Source of the DNA: Eucommia ulmoides
Taxonomy: Eukaryota > Streptophyta > Magnoliopsida > Garryales > Eucommiaceae
Direction: 5' to 3'
DNA length: 64,000 nucleotides
Assembly (NCBI GenBank): GCA_016647705.1
Contig: CM028340.1
Coordinates: 11,175,001-11,239,000 of the forward strand
The translations under genes were made by a program, and so were the position numbers. The notes beneath the pieces are model-generated. The model saw nothing but the letters and a program-made list of their open reading frames with translations, was not told the origin of the DNA and made no database searches. Below are positions 1 through 11,338 of this stretch, piece by piece; positions within the stretch are counted from its first letter, which is position 1; each line of letters begins with the position of its first letter.

Positions 1-289
1 AGCTCGTTTATTGTGTCAGTATCATACTTCACCACACGAGTCCGGACCCTAGTCCAGTGGTTCTCGACTTCCACACAATTGGTGAAGAATTGGTAATTTC
101 ATCCGGAAGTTCATCTATTTCGAAAAAATTACGCACACGAATGCAATTGATCCTATGCTCAAACCCATTAAAATGTTGCTCCACTCATTTTGAAATGAAT
201 CTGCTTGAGTCATAATCCGAGGCGGGATCGCCGGATCGCGAATCGAATCCCTCACCCCTTTGACGTTTGGCAATGGCTTTCTTCGGCAT
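1..289 (-). pseudogene. Post-pol ORF start of the Athila-like Gypsy element (degenerate, runs off window)
   Basis: A frame starts at an ATG at 289 (MPKKAIAKRQRGEG) and reads leftward with a basic N-terminus. It then reads RFISK-stop-VEQHFNGFEHRI and RVRNFFEIDELPDEI. An in-frame TGA sits at about codon 35 and a second stop near the left edge. The RFIS...F...E..F.....P..I layout resembles the plant transposon protein that Athila-type elements carry after pol. The frame lies downstream of the Gypsy pol in the same direction once element A is removed. Family assignment rests on a short stretch and is tentative. It is not functional as it stands. Confidence 0.4.
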
Positions 290-691
290 GGTTTCTTTTC
301 AATTCAACACACCAAAATATGCCACTAAATCACAATGGATCTTCACAAATGAACAAATAAGACCAAACCTTTAAGAACACCAACAATCCCCAAATGCACA
401 CACAAATCTCAAGATTTCAACAAAAAATTGCATAAACTTGTCAAAAATAATTGGATCTAACAAACAAACCACCACTATACAAAGTGTTATTCACCAAAAA
501 TTGACCCAAAATCGCAATGTCATGAAAATCGCAATAAGGGTTCCAGGGTTTCACATCAATAATCAACTTTCTCAAACAATATTCAAATGAACAAGCAAAT
601 CAACACAATGTATGGTAACACACAAGTGTATTGTAGTTTCAAAACAACTTGATGAATTTTTGAGTACCCAATGATTGGAAATGGAATATTT
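290..691 (-). other. Untranslated stretch upstream of the Gypsy post-pol ORF
   Basis: AT-rich sequence with no reading frame I can support. It joins 17321-17500 across the insertion of element A: both sides carry CTCCT, and both look like low-complexity leader sequence. Once joined, it links the pol end to the post-pol ATG. Confidence 0.4.
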
Positions 692-696
692 CTCCT

Positions 697-1771
697 TGAT
701 AGGTGTAATTTATCTATTTATTCCTAAGTCGGTTTTGGTAGTTTTCGAGTATTTTTATAGCGTTTTATTATGTTTTTATTTTTTTGTTATAAACTAGGTA
801 TTTGGGGTGAAAAAGGACTAAATAGGTCCATAAACGGTCATGTCGGTGGAAGAACGGTAGAGAAAAAAAAGCAAAAAGGTCATATTCAAAGCTTGCATCC
901 ACCACTGCAGCGGTGAAAATAGAAAGAGTTGCTGAAAGCTCCACCACTGCCTTGGTGAAACCACCACTGCAGTAGTTAAAATACAGAGAGCTCCACCGCT
1001 ACAGCGATTAAACTATAGTTGCAACAATCACCCGCCAGAATCCTACCGACCTTTCCAGCGCTGTAGCGGTTATACTGCACACAGTTTAGATATTTTTAGG
1101 ATATTTTGAGATATTTTGGATCCTATAAATATCGTCCTTCTTCTCCTCAAACAAAGAGAGACATTTTTTGGAGTCTTGAGAGCTCCAAGACCATTCAACC
1201 AATAGAATATCATCAAGGCCAGTAGGATGAAGCATTCTTGGAGCGATTTTAGCGTCAGCTCTTCGGATCACGGCTAGTCTCCTCGTTTCTCTCTTTCTCT
1301 CTTAGTTTGGTTGAATGTTTTAAATATTTTTAGCTTGTTTCTAGTTGTATATAGGGCTACGGTCATGTATAGCTAAACATATATTGTCTAGGGCTTGATG
1401 TACTTCACGAAAATGATGTTTAAATAAATTGATACTTTGTTAATGGTTGTTCATGTTTATCCGATTGTATTTGCCGTTATCCCACGTTTATATACTTGTT
1501 TATATATATTGAGAATACGGGGTTTGACACTCGGGAGAGGTAACTTCGGATTCGAACTAGGTTTAAACACAATGCAACGATCTAATAACCTGAGAGGGAG
1601 TTAAAATGTGTGAAATCCGTGACGTTGGGGCGAGATTCATGTGATTAAGAGTCATATAGACACTCGAGGAGGACTTCGGCATTGATACGAAGTCACATAT
1701 TCATTCTCTTTACACTCGGAAGATGTAGTGAATGAGATTTCGATACTGAGATTGTTGGATAGGATGAACTC
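697..1771 (+). repeat. Element A 5' LTR, upstream part
   Basis: Starts TGATAGGTGTAATTTATC. The U3 holds palindromic repeats with a CTGCAG-type centre (about 899-1078), then a TATA box (TATAAATA near 1126), then a pyrimidine-rich stretch and the conserved downstream block with CTCGGGAGAGG (about 1530-1740). It is cut at 1771 by element B. The 5-bp duplication AACTC is at 1767-1771 and 12719-12723. Confidence 0.85.
899..1078 (+). promoter_or_regulatory. U3 palindrome cluster, CTGCAG-centred class
   Basis: Several copies of a CACCRCTGCAGCGGTGA-like palindrome, such as CACTGCAGCGGTGAAA at 903-918 and CAGCGCTGTAGCGGTTA near 1056. They lie just upstream of the TATA box. By position this is probably a U3 enhancer array. 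Confidence 0.55.
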
Positions 1772-3153
1772 TGGTAGTGCGTAAATACGTCGCTACTTTC
1801 ACCGCAAGTGTATGGATCAAGTTTTAGTAAAGTTGGGAAAAGTAAGGGTATTGTGTCCACAGGGATTGGTTGTGATTATTATTGTGTACCGCGTTTATCA
1901 TGACTTAACTTTATCTAGGCTAAAATAAATATGTTTAATTAATAAATACTACTGCTAAGTTAATTAATCTAATTAAATTAACTATACTAATATTACTTTA
2001 AGATGATTTAGGGAAAATATTGCCTAGGGATTAACTTTTGTTAACAAAAACATGTTTGATCTCGTTTTAGTTTACGTTAATGGTGTTCGGGTATCCGACA
2101 ATCTTAGTTCGTAAACTCACTCGTCACCTCTCCCAAGTGTAAGACGAGTGAATATATGAGTTAACTTCAATGACGAAGTCCCCCTAAACATCTTAACGAT
2201 GCTAGGTCACGAGAGTCTCGCCCCAATTTCATTGATTGCACATTTTCTAATGCCCTCCTGAGTTATTAGATTGTCGTGTTGTGTTTACCCTAGTTTGAAT
2301 TCGGGGTTAACTCTCCCAAGTGTGAAATCCTGTATTCTCTAATTATCTAAACAAGCATAATAACATGACAACACAACAAACACAATCGAAATTATTATAA
2401 AACACACATTAACGAAACACAAACTCAAATAAACAACACTTTTATAAATTATATTAATCCCTAGACAAAAACCCGTTTAGCTCATGGCCAAAACTGGTTA
2501 TACAATTAAAAATAAACTAAACATGCTCAAACAACAATCCTAAGTTAATAAATAAAGAAAGTAAAAAGAGAAACTTAGCCTAGTCCGAAGATTTGTCACT
2601 AAAAATGTTTCGAGATTGCTCCCCCTTCTTTGCAATGTGATCTTCTCCTTAGGAATTGCTTGAGCACTCCCTAAACCTCTCTCTAAAATATCCTAAGTCT
2701 ATATGAGCTCTCATGGCTGGAGGAGATGAGAGGATGGGGTATAAATAGGGAAAATATCTAAAATAAAAATCTAAATCTGTGCAGAGGTGACCGCCGTAGT
2801 GGTGGGTAAGTCGATTCATTGATCGCCTAGGGGGTGGAGTCGATGGTGGATTCAGGGACTATCCTGCAGTTTCATCGCCTAGGCTGTGGGGTTCCAGCAG
2901 ATTTAGGCTCCTTTATGTAGTTTCACCGCCTATACGATGAGCTGCTATTCAGAATATTGCCTCCGTGCATGTTTTTCCATCGTTCTTCTACCGTTATTGA
3001 TCCGATTTCATCGTTATTGATCTGTTTTCATACTTTTTCACCCCATACACCTGATTTAGACAAAAACACATAAAAACATATTAAAATGTACTAAACATAC
3101 TCGAAAACTAACAATGTTCGAATTGGGAATAGATAGGTAATTTACACCTATCA
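1772..3153 (-). repeat. Element B 3' LTR
   Basis: On the plus strand it runs from TGGTAGTGCG to CACCTATCA. It holds the CTCGGGAGAGG-type downstream block (inverted, about 2100-2330) and mixed palindromes near 2785-2945 (ATCGCCTAGG, TTTCACCGCC). A TATA-like TATAAATA lies near 2740. Confidence 0.85.
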
Positions 3154-3170
3154 AATACTCCCAAACTCGA
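3154..3170 (-). other. Element B polypurine tract
   Basis: The minus strand reads CGAGTTTGGGAGTATT directly before the 3' LTR, the expected position for plus-strand priming. Confidence 0.7.
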
Positions 3171-4702
3171 AATTTTGCTAGTCCTTGAGCAAAACACCCA
3201 CGCAATAAAAGAAAATATAACAACTAAAAATGAAAAACACGAAAAACAAATATGTGCAAGTTTTGAGTATCATCTACCAGCCAAACGAATTATCCTTCAT
3301 CAGCCCCCAATCCTATTGAGTTCAAGTATAAAAACACATCATGTAATGTTTTAGAATTTTAACATTTATAATAGTAAGTGCCATTATAGATCCGGTCAAA
3401 GTGTGTGTGCTTAAAACTCAAATATATAACTGTCCATTAATTGGATTAGATTATCCACCATATAAACGCATGACATAAAAAACCCGAAGGTATAGGGAAT
3501 CCATAGGCTTGACCCGGGATCTATTCTCCACTAATGTTGGCTCAGAGGTTCAAAAAGATCAATAGGTGTTGGTTCAGTTTAGGAATATGGTCAAGGTTAT
3601 ATTGGAAATGGAAAACAAGTTAACATCGTTAACATGACGTTACCCAAGGCACATCGCTTAACACACTCACACTCGAAACCCCATAGATAAATTATAAACA
3701 ATCCCGAACAAACTCTTTAAGATCCACGTACTCACTTGTCGAAAAGAAACGAAAATAAAACAGTATTTACATTTGATATATATATATTTTTTTAAACCAA
3801 ACACACCTCCAAACTTATTTGATTTGTATAATTTAAGGGGTGTGTGAAATATGAACGAAACATGACAAGTTAGTACTCGAATACCGAACCAATTAATAGC
3901 TCGCCCAAAACCCAGCCGCTCACATCAAGTAGCATTTGCAACTACTAGCTTGATTCACTCAAAATTGTGCCCTCGGTTAAGCGATAAAGGTTTGGAAAAA
4001 GTTTAATCGGCTAGGGTATTTGTTTAAGTGTTTATAATTGAAATAACTATTAGGCTTCAACAGGGTAACGATGGATACTGATATATCAGGGTAAGCTTAA
4101 AAGGCTTAAGCGACAAAATGACTGCCTAAATCATATTTCCTGAACAACCTTGCCTAGGATTTTGCCTCAAATTTCCCCAAAATCAAGTTCTAAAAACCCT
4201 AATGTCAAGAATTTAGGTGACAGATAATCGTTTTCAAATCAATTAGACTGTTATATAATAAGTTTACGTACTCGTGCAAGCAGGATCTATAATAACTATT
4301 ACTAAAACGTAATGTTGAGCACACAGAACATACATGCATGAGCTTTACGCTCGACCTCAATAAACAAGTACGGGATAGACTCATCATTGGGTAATGGCCC
4401 AGATAACAACAAAACTTCGCACAAAACAACAACTATCCTAAACAAACATATCTTAAACAAGCATGTATATATAGAAAACAATAAAACATAACTAACACAT
4501 CATCACCAACTTAAAACAGGTGATGTTCAAAACAACCCATCAGTGATCCCAATAGACAGAATATAGCATGAAAATGAAGACGGGGGGTTAAAAACACGTA
4601 CCTGGGAGGCGAGAGAATCTCGCTTCCGACTCAAATTGGCGGAGATGGATCTAACTTAATTTTCCTTGGGTTTCCTCCCATGAAGCGCTTGGTTTAAGGT
4701 AG
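3171..4702 (-). other. Element B noncoding internal region
   Basis: Conserved noncoding family sequence with no supported gene. It includes PPT-like tracts near 3805 and 4500-4515 (as complements). Near 4605-4627, just downstream of gag, a hairpin with GGAGGCGAGA arms lies next to a GTACGTG splice-donor-like site. The short frame near 4205-4432 falls here and has no independent support. Confidence 0.6.
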
Positions 4703-5237
4703 TCAACCTGACACCTCAAAGTGCTCGTCAAAGTGTGGCTTCCACCCATAGTAAGTGTCGTACAACACTACATATGGGTTTTGGTTCAGTACGCCCTCAA
4801 GACTAGTGAGATTTGGCTCTGATCGGCCCAAGCTTTCAACAGGATGCTCCATCGGTTCTTGTACTTGGTGGGCATGGAGGAACGTTGCTAATGGCGGTGA
4901 AGGATCAATAAGCCACATCAGATCCTCATAAATATGATCGTCTTGGATCGAGTACGACATTATCAATTGGAATTCGAACGGTGAAAATTCACAACAATGA
5001 ATGTGTGAATCTCCATCAATCTTACCCAAGTACCTCCCACTTATCTCCGGCTCCTCACGGTGGCTTTTACTGAATGTGGCTTGTCAATCTTACAGTGCTA
5101 CCGTGTCTGACTCGGCCTCAATCAAACAGATGAGCTGACCAATTTGTGTCTGAATAGACATTATGGTCACATCAATTTCAGTGCAAATCATCTTTACGCT
5201 GTTGAGAAGATTCTCGTGCTCATTTAGCCGGTCATTC
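4703..5237 (-). pseudogene. Element B gag remnant, C-terminal part
   Basis: The C-terminal half of the family gag. A helix-like LNEHENLLNSVKMICTEID segment and a TQIGQLICLIEAES segment are followed by IQDDHIYEDLMWL and YDTYYGWKP, ending HFEVSG-stop at 4703. The 108-codon end (4703-5029) is still open. The upstream part of the same gag lies across element C at 10749-11126. Stops and shifts make the whole frame nonfunctional. Confidence 0.7.
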
Positions 5238-5242
5238 GTCTC

Positions 5243-6617
5243 TGATAGGTGTAAATTACCTATCTATTTCCAAACTGAACTTGTTAGTTTTCGAGTATGT
5301 TTAGTATGTTTTAATTCATTTATATTCTTTTTATCATAAATCAAGTATTTGGAGTGAAAAGGGACTAAAAGAGTACTTGAGCGGTCAAATCAGAGTAGAG
5401 CAATGGAAGAAAAGTGGAAAAATGACAGAGAAGTCAAAATACAGAACTGCAGTTTCACCGCCTAAGCGGTGAAAATGCTGAGAAGGCCCTAAAGTCTCTA
5501 ATGTTTCACCGCCTAAGCAATCAGAATGCAGAGACTTGGCTCACTATTCCACCGCCTAGGCGATAAAGCCGTCGCCTAGGCGATCATTCTAACCGACATA
5601 CCTACCGCGTATGCAGTCACTCTGCGGATATGTTAGGAAATTTAGGATATTTTGAGATAATTTTTAACCTATTTACGTCCTCCCTTCTCCTCTATTTCAA
5701 AGGTTAGACATTTTGGGAAGTCTTGAGAGCTCCGAGGCTATTCGACCAAGGGAAGATCACGTTGTGAAGAAGGAGGAAGCGTTCTCAGAACGGTTTTAGC
5801 GTCGGATCTTCAGATATATGGCTAGTTTTCTCGTTTTTCTCTTTCTCTCTTAGTTTGTTTGAATGCTTGTATATATTTAGCTCGTTTCTAGTTGTATATA
5901 GGGTTACGCCCATGTTAAGCTAAACATATATTGTCTAAGGTTTGATTGAATTTATGTAAATGTTGTTTATATAAAATTGATATTTTGTTACTGGTTGTTC
6001 ATGTTTATCTGATTGTGTTTGCCGTGTTATATTTTTTATTATACTTGTTACGATATACCGAGAATACGGGGTTCGACACTCGAGAGGGGTAACCCCGGAT
6101 TCGGACTAGGTTAAACACAACACGACGATCCAATAGCCCGAGAGAGAGTTGGTGAGTGTACAATCGATGACGTTGGGGAGAGACTCACGTGATCTAGGAT
6201 CGTTAAGATGTTGAGGGGGACTTCTTCGTTGATGCGAAGTCACGTATTCCCCCTCTTACACTCGGGAGAGGTGGCGAGAGAGTTTACGAACTGAGATTGT
6301 TGGATAGGATGAATGCCATTAATGAAAATAAATTGAAACGAATACATTTAAGTGAACGATATCAATCCCTAAGCAATAATTCCCTAAACGTCCTACCAAT
6401 ATATTAGTATAGTTAGATAAATTAATATTGTAGTATTAGTATTTATTAATTAAATACCATTTTTATCGCCTAGATAAAGTCGGGTTATGATAATCGCGGT
6501 ACTCGAAAATATTCTCAACCAATCCCTGTGGAACAATATCCGATCGAAAGGTCCACTGTATTAAAACTTGACCCGTACACTTGCGGTGAAAGTGGCGATG
6601 CGTAATTGCGCCTACCA
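5243..6617 (+). repeat. Element C 5' LTR
   Basis: TGATAGGTGTAAATTACC to GCGCCTACCA, 1375 bp. U3 palindromes lie at about 5452-5600 (CACCGCCTAAGCGGTGA, CCTAGGCGAT). The CTCGGGAGAGG-type downstream block with CTCACGTGAT lies at about 6075-6290. Confidence 0.9.
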
Positions 6618-6623
6618 AGTTTT

Positions 6624-6641
6624 TGGCACCGTTGTCGGGGG
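6624..6641 (+). other. Element C primer binding site (tRNA-Asp)
   Basis: TGGCACCGTTGTCGGGGG lies six bases past the LTR end. It matches the tRNA-Asp-primed PBS with three changes. Confidence 0.8.
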
Positions 6642-6760
6642 TTGTGTTTTAGATTATCGTTGATATTCCGAGTAAATAACTTGATTTTAATTTAGGCATT
6701 TATTTTGTGTATAATTTTTCTTTTTAGTTTTTTTTTTTTTTGTTTACGAGGTACTTGGAG

Positions 6761-7753
6761 ATGGATTATTGACAAGTCCTCTTTAGGTTCTTTCAACAAG
6801 ATTTCAAACCATTATACTATGCCTGGGAACGTTACAAAGTGTTGCTACTTCGGTTCCCAAATCATTATTTTCTAAGAGAGTGTCAACTACTGAACTTCCT
6901 CGATGGGTTATAAGACGCAACAAAGAATTGGGTTGAAAGAGGAAACGGTACCACATCTTTCGACCAATTAACCGCGGACGAGGCCTATTGGTTATTGGAA
7001 GATATGGCGGCATTTGATTATCAAAGTTGAAATTCTTCTTCAAGCTATCAAAGCTTGGGGGATAATTACAACAGTTCGGCACCATGGATTGACACTCCGG
7101 ACCACGATGAGGAGTCTTCTCCCAATCTGGAGGAAATACTCGTTATTATCATGGGGGAGACTCAGAGAGTCTTGAGGAAAAAAAATGACCGAATCAGCAA
7201 GCACGAGGCTCATCTTGATTTTATTGAGATGATCTGCACCGACATTGATGCGACCGTAACATCTTTGAAGATTCAAATTGGTCAGCTAATTTGCTTCATT
7301 GAGACTGAGTCATATGCGGTGGCACTGAGAGACGATCAATCTACATTCGATTGTAAAGGCCACCAGGAGTAACCAGAGACGAGCGAAAGGAGCTTGGGAG
7401 CATTTATTAGTGATGAATCTAATGAGACGGGAACCCAAGTCTGGCTCAACGATGGTGATTCTCAACCATTAGAGATCCAATTATTGATGCCTCCATCGAT
7501 CCAAGAAGATCACATTTATGAGGATCCGATGTGGCTCAATTATCCTTCGCCGCCATTTATACCGTACATTCAAGACAACTAAGCATAGAAGAAGGAGAAG
7601 AATCTTGTTGAGAGCCCGATCTAGACAATGCCATATCTCGCCAAGCATGAGGACGTTCACAACCAAGACCTGTATGTTTCATTTTTTGACATGTACTACG
7701 GGCGGAAGCCGCTCTTTGACGAGCTTTTCGTCATGTAGAGCCGACGACCTTAA
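6761..7753 (+). pseudogene. Element C gag: one 330-codon frame broken only by stop codons
   Basis: ATG at 6761 to TAA at 7751-7753 is 993 bp, exactly 331 codons. All recognisable segments stay in one frame. They are FFQQDFKPLYYAWERYK (about residues 11-27), FPNHYFLRECQLLNFLDGL, NWVERGNGTTSFDQLTADEA, then DTPDHDEESS, then a probable coiled coil (NDRISKHEAHLDFIEM), IQIGQLICFIE, PSIQEDHIYEDPMWLNYP, and a C-terminus with YYGRKPLFDE and SRRP. In-frame stops occur at codon 4 and at about six later points; I see no frameshift. The QQDxEP...LLR.CP.H segment and the coiled coil match the Gypsy gag at 22.3-23.9 kb. The N-terminal part of gag and all of pol are absent. Confidence 0.8.
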
Positions 7754-7764
7754 ATCAGGCGCTT

Positions 7765-7848
7765 CTTGGGAGGCATCCCAAGGAAAAAAAAAGTTAAATC
7801 CGTCACAACCGACTTGAATCGGAGGCGAGATTCTCTCGCCTCCCAGGT
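7765..7848 (+). other. Post-gag hairpins followed by a splice-donor-like site (element C)
   Basis: CTTGGG (7765-7770) pairs with CCCAAG (7777-7782). GGAGGCGAGA (7821-7830) pairs with TCTCGCCTCC (7834-7843) around a 3-base loop. CAG|GTACAT follows at 7844-7852, close to the plant 5' splice-site consensus. The arrangement recurs in elements D, E and H, and in decayed form in A, B, F and G. RNA function is inferred. Confidence 0.5.
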
Positions 7849-9307
7849 ACATGTTCTAAACCCCAATCTTCATTATAAGGCTTTATACTTTCATTGGGAT
7901 CGCTAATTGGGTTAATATGGATATTGTCCCATTTTAAGTTGGGAGTTATGTGTAGTATGTTTTAGTTGTAGTTTAAAGTTATTGTTTTTTTTTTTTTTTT
8001 TTTTTTTCTTACGTGTGCATGTTTGTTTAGGTTAGTTTGTGTTTGTTTGTATTTGTTGTTGCATGCTGAGTTTTGCCTTCATCTAGGCCATTACCCGATG
8101 ATGAAATTACCCCCTAATTGTTTATCGTGGTCAAGGGTAATACCTATTCTTCTGTGTTCTATATGCTTGCCATGTCGATTAGGTAAAAATTATTCGGATC
8201 CTAAAATGAATGATCGCAGAGACTCATTGTATAGCTATTCGATTGATTTGACACCAATTATTTAGTAATAAGTTCATGACAAATTTGAGAAATCTAGAAC
8301 TTGATTGGGGGAAACTTGAGGTGAAATTATAGGTGAGATAATTCCGGAGGCATGATATAGGCCTTCATTTTTAACGCTTGATTCCTTTGAAGCTACCTTG
8401 TAAAATTTTATCCCTCGTTATCTTGTCGAAGCCGATAACGATTTCAATTCTGAACACGTATAAATACGATATCCAATTAAAAAAATTCCAAACCATTGTC
8501 GCTAAGCCAAATATGCAAACTGAGTGAAATCAAGTAGCTTTAGTTTATGCTACTTGAAGTGAGCAGTCAAGATTTAGATGAATTTTCGATTGATTCGGTA
8601 TTAGTGTACTCACTTGTCATTTTTTGGTCATATCTCTCACACCCCTTAAATTGTAATAATCAAATAAGTTTGGCGGTATGGTGTTTGTTAAAAAAAAAAT
8701 GTGAATAGAGTTTTATTTTCGTTTCTTTTGACAAGTGAGTGCAAAGTTCTTAAATTCTTGTTCAGCGTTGTGTTTTAAATGTTTGGGGTTATAAGAGTGA
8801 GATAGCGACAAACGTTTGTGCCTCGGGTATTGTTGAATAATAACGATCACCTGTTTTCTAATCCTAAGATACCCTTGGCCAATGTCCAAAAACCAAACCA
8901 AGCCCTATTGATCTCTGTGAATTTTTGAACCTACATTAGTGGATAGTCGAGCCTGGTCAAGCATATGGTTTTCCTAATTATTAGTTTAAGTCATGAGCTT
9001 AGTTTTTGAATAATCCAATCCAGTGTTTGGATAGCTATATATTTGATGTCTTACACACACACTTGATATGGATCTAAAATGGTTTTTACTGATATTGAGT
9101 GTCGAAATTCTAGAACACCACAGGGTGCGTGTTACTCCTGAACTTGACAATATTTGGGGGTTGTAGAGGGCAAAATGTGTTGGTCGATAGAAAAATGTAA
9201 AACTCGCATAGTGTTATGTTTAGGTTGTTTATATTTAGGTTGTTTGTGTTAGTAATTTCATTGTGTTTTTCACTTTATTGTGAGTATTTTGCTCGGGACT
9301 AGCAAAA
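7849..9307 (+). other. Element C noncoding internal region
   Basis: No reading frame supported. Conserved landmarks are GGCCATTACCCGATGATGAA (about 8085-8104), GCTACTTGAAGTGAGCAGT (about 8550), TACTCACTTGTCA (about 8609) with its partner TTGACAAGTGAGTG (about 8729), and a PPT-like tract near 8667. A homopolymer T run lies at about 7986-8007. Confidence 0.6.
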
Positions 9308-9308
9308 T

Positions 9309-9326
9309 TCTAAGTCTGGGGATATT
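9309..9326 (+). other. Element C polypurine tract
   Basis: CTAAGTCTGGGGATATT precedes the 3' LTR, whose first base has changed (CGATAGG instead of TGATAGG). Confidence 0.7.
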
Positions 9327-10743
9327 CGATAGGTGTAAATTACCTATCTCTTTCTAAACCAAACATGTTAGTTTTCGAGTATGTTTAATATGTTTTATTA
9401 CGTTTTAATTCGTTTATATTCTTTTTGTCATAAAATAGGTATTTGGAGTGAAAAGGGACTAAAACGGTCCTTAAGCGGTCAAATCGGAGTAGAGCGGTGA
9501 AAGAACGATGGAAAAAAGGCAAAGAAGTCAAAATGCAGAATTGTAGTTTCACTGCCTAGGCGGTGAAAATGCTAATATGGCCCTAAAGTCTCTAAAGTTT
9601 CACCGCCTAGGCGGTGAAACCACCTCTTAGGCGGTTAGAATCCAGAGACTTGGCTAATTATTCCACCACCTAGGTGATAAAGTCGTTGCCTAGGCGATCA
9701 TTCGAACCGACATACCCACCACCTAGGTGGTGATCCACTGCCTAGGCGGTCACTTTGTGGATATGTTAGGATATTTAGGATTTTTTGAGATATTTTTGAG
9801 CCTACTTATATCCTCACTTCTCCTCCATTTCAAGGGTTAGACATTTTGGGAAGTCTTGAGAGCTCTGAGGCCATTTAACCAAGGGAAGATCATGTTACGA
9901 ATAAGAAGAAAGCGTTCTAGGAACGGCTTTAGCATCGGATCTTCAGATATACGGCTAGTTTCCTCATTTCTCTCTTAGTTTGGTTAAATATTTGTATATA
10001 TGTAGCTCGTTTCTAGTTGTATTAGGGCTACGACCATGTTTAGCTAAACATATATTGTCTAGGGCTTGATTGAATTCATCTAAACGTTGTTTATATAAAA
10101 TCGATGTTTTGTTAGTTGTTGTTTACGTTTATCTGATTGTGTTTGCCGTGTTGTATTGTTTATTATGCTTGTTATAATATACCGAGAATATGGGATTTCA
10201 TACTCATGAGAGGTAACCCCGGATTCGGACTAGGTTAAACACAACACGACGATCTAATAACCCTGGAGGGAGTTGGTGAGTGTGTAATCGATGACGTTGG
10301 GGCGAGACTCGTGTGACCTAGGGTCGTTAAGACGTTGATGGAGACTTCTTTATTGACGCAAAATCGCGTATTCCTCCGTCTTACACTCGGGAGAGGTGGC
10401 GAGGGAGTTTACGAATTGAAATTGTTGGATAGGATGAATGCGATTAATGAAAATAGATTGAAACGAACACGTTTAACTGAATGATATTAATCCCTAGGCA
10501 AAAATTCCCATAACAATCCTACCAATATATTAGTATAATTAGATAAATTAATATTGTAGTATTAGTATTTATTAATTAAATACCATTTTTATTGCCTAGA
10601 TAAAGTTGGGTTATGATAATCACAGTACTCGATAATATTCTCAACCTATCCCTGTGGAAGGATATCCGACAGAAAGGTCCACTGTATTAAAACTTAACCT
10701 GTACGCTTGCGGTGAAAGTGGTGACGCATAATTGCGGCCACTA
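9327..10743 (+). repeat. Element C 3' LTR
   Basis: Matches the 5' LTR throughout (1417 bp) and ends GCGGCCACTA. The palindrome array is better preserved here than in the 5' LTR. A TATA-like CTTATATCC lies near 9804. Confidence 0.88.
9546..9755 (+). promoter_or_regulatory. U3 palindrome cluster, CCTAGG-centred class
   Basis: At least six palindrome copies in 210 bp. A perfect 22-bp one at 9598-9619 has core CACCGCCTAGGCGGTG. Others are CACTGCCTAGGCGGTGA, CACCTAGGTGAT, GCCTAGGCGAT, CACCTAGGTGGTGA and CTGCCTAGGCGGT. The cluster ends about 45 bp before the TATA-like region. A binding site for a dimeric factor is an inference from symmetry and position. Confidence 0.6.
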
Positions 10744-10748
10744 GTTTC

Positions 10749-11126
10749 CCACCAAAATGCCTAAGTCTCCCCAATAAAATCAACAAGTATTTCCTCCAAG
10801 CCAAGGAAAGACTCAACGTATTGTTCTGGAGTGTCAATCCATGGTGCCATAGAATTGAAACTCTGATAATCAAAGGCCTCCATGACTTCCAAAATCAAAT
10901 GGTCTTCGTTCGCGGTTAGTTGGCCAAATGAGATGGTACCGTTTCCTCTTTTAACCTACATTCTGGTTGCGACTTGTAACCCATCGAGAAAGTTCAGAAG
11001 TTGACACTTCCTCGGGAATTCGTGATTCGGAAGCCGTATTAGCAAATCCTTGTAACGATCCCAAGCACAATAATATGGCTCGAAATCCTGTTGAAAGAAA
11101 CGCAAGAGTACCTGTTGATCTTACAT
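10749..11126 (-). pseudogene. Element B gag remnant, N-terminal part
   Basis: Starts at 11126 (ATG followed at once by TAA, where sister copies read MLDQQ). Reading toward 10749 it matches the family gag: FFQQDFEP-like start, ECQLLNFLDGLQ, a GNGT..SFGQLTANED region and a LEE..VEIL segment. It continues at 5237 beyond element C. Nonfunctional. Confidence 0.65.
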
Positions 11127-11250
11127 CTTGAAGTACCCTACAGGAAAACAAAAACAAAAACTGCAAATGAAAATGTTGTAAACAAAATAAATGGATAAAG
11201 TAAAATTTGGTTATTTACTCACAATATTAATAATAACCAAAAAACCCAAT

Positions 11251-11332
11251 TCCCCGGAAACGGCGCCAAAAATTTGGTGGCGATTGCCGGAAACTGCATA
11301 TGACAAACAACCAATCCCCGGCAACGGCGCCA
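11251..11332 (-). other. Element B duplicated primer binding site
   Basis: TCCCCGGCAACGGCGCCA (11315-11332) is an exact match to the tRNA-Asp 3' end, six bases from the LTR. A second copy, TCCCCGGAAACGGCGCCA (11251-11268), lies 64 bp away and is followed by AAAAATTTGGTGGC. So the LTR-end/PBS junction appears to be repeated. Confidence 0.75.
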
Positions 11333-11338
11333 AAAACT

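Larger units (their letters stand above)
5243..10743 (+). mobile_element. Element C: complete non-autonomous retrotransposon copy
   Basis: Two LTRs (5243-6617 and 9327-10743) enclose 2.71 kb with a PBS, a 330-codon gag frame, noncoding sequence and a PPT. Flanks GTCTC (5238-5242) and GTTTC (10744-10748) form a 5-bp duplication with one transition. It is inserted into the gag of element B. Removing it restores a match to the other gags (GGTCATTCGT then TTCCCACCAAAA). Confidence 0.9.

Noticed and set aside
899..1078. Short palindromic repeats that look like a CRISPR array
   Set aside because: Spacing is irregular, units differ, there are no unique spacers of constant size, and the setting is an LTR of a plant retrotransposon.
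1086..1271. Open frames inside LTRs (also 16106-16300, 42082-42279, 48070-48258, 13958-14173)
   Set aside because: They recur as accidental frames in the conserved LTR block or opposite gag and show no coding features.
11315..11332. An exact tRNA-Asp 3' end that could mark a tRNA gene
   Set aside because: Only the 18-nt primer complement is present. No cloverleaf or anticodon arm precedes it, and it lies where a PBS is expected.
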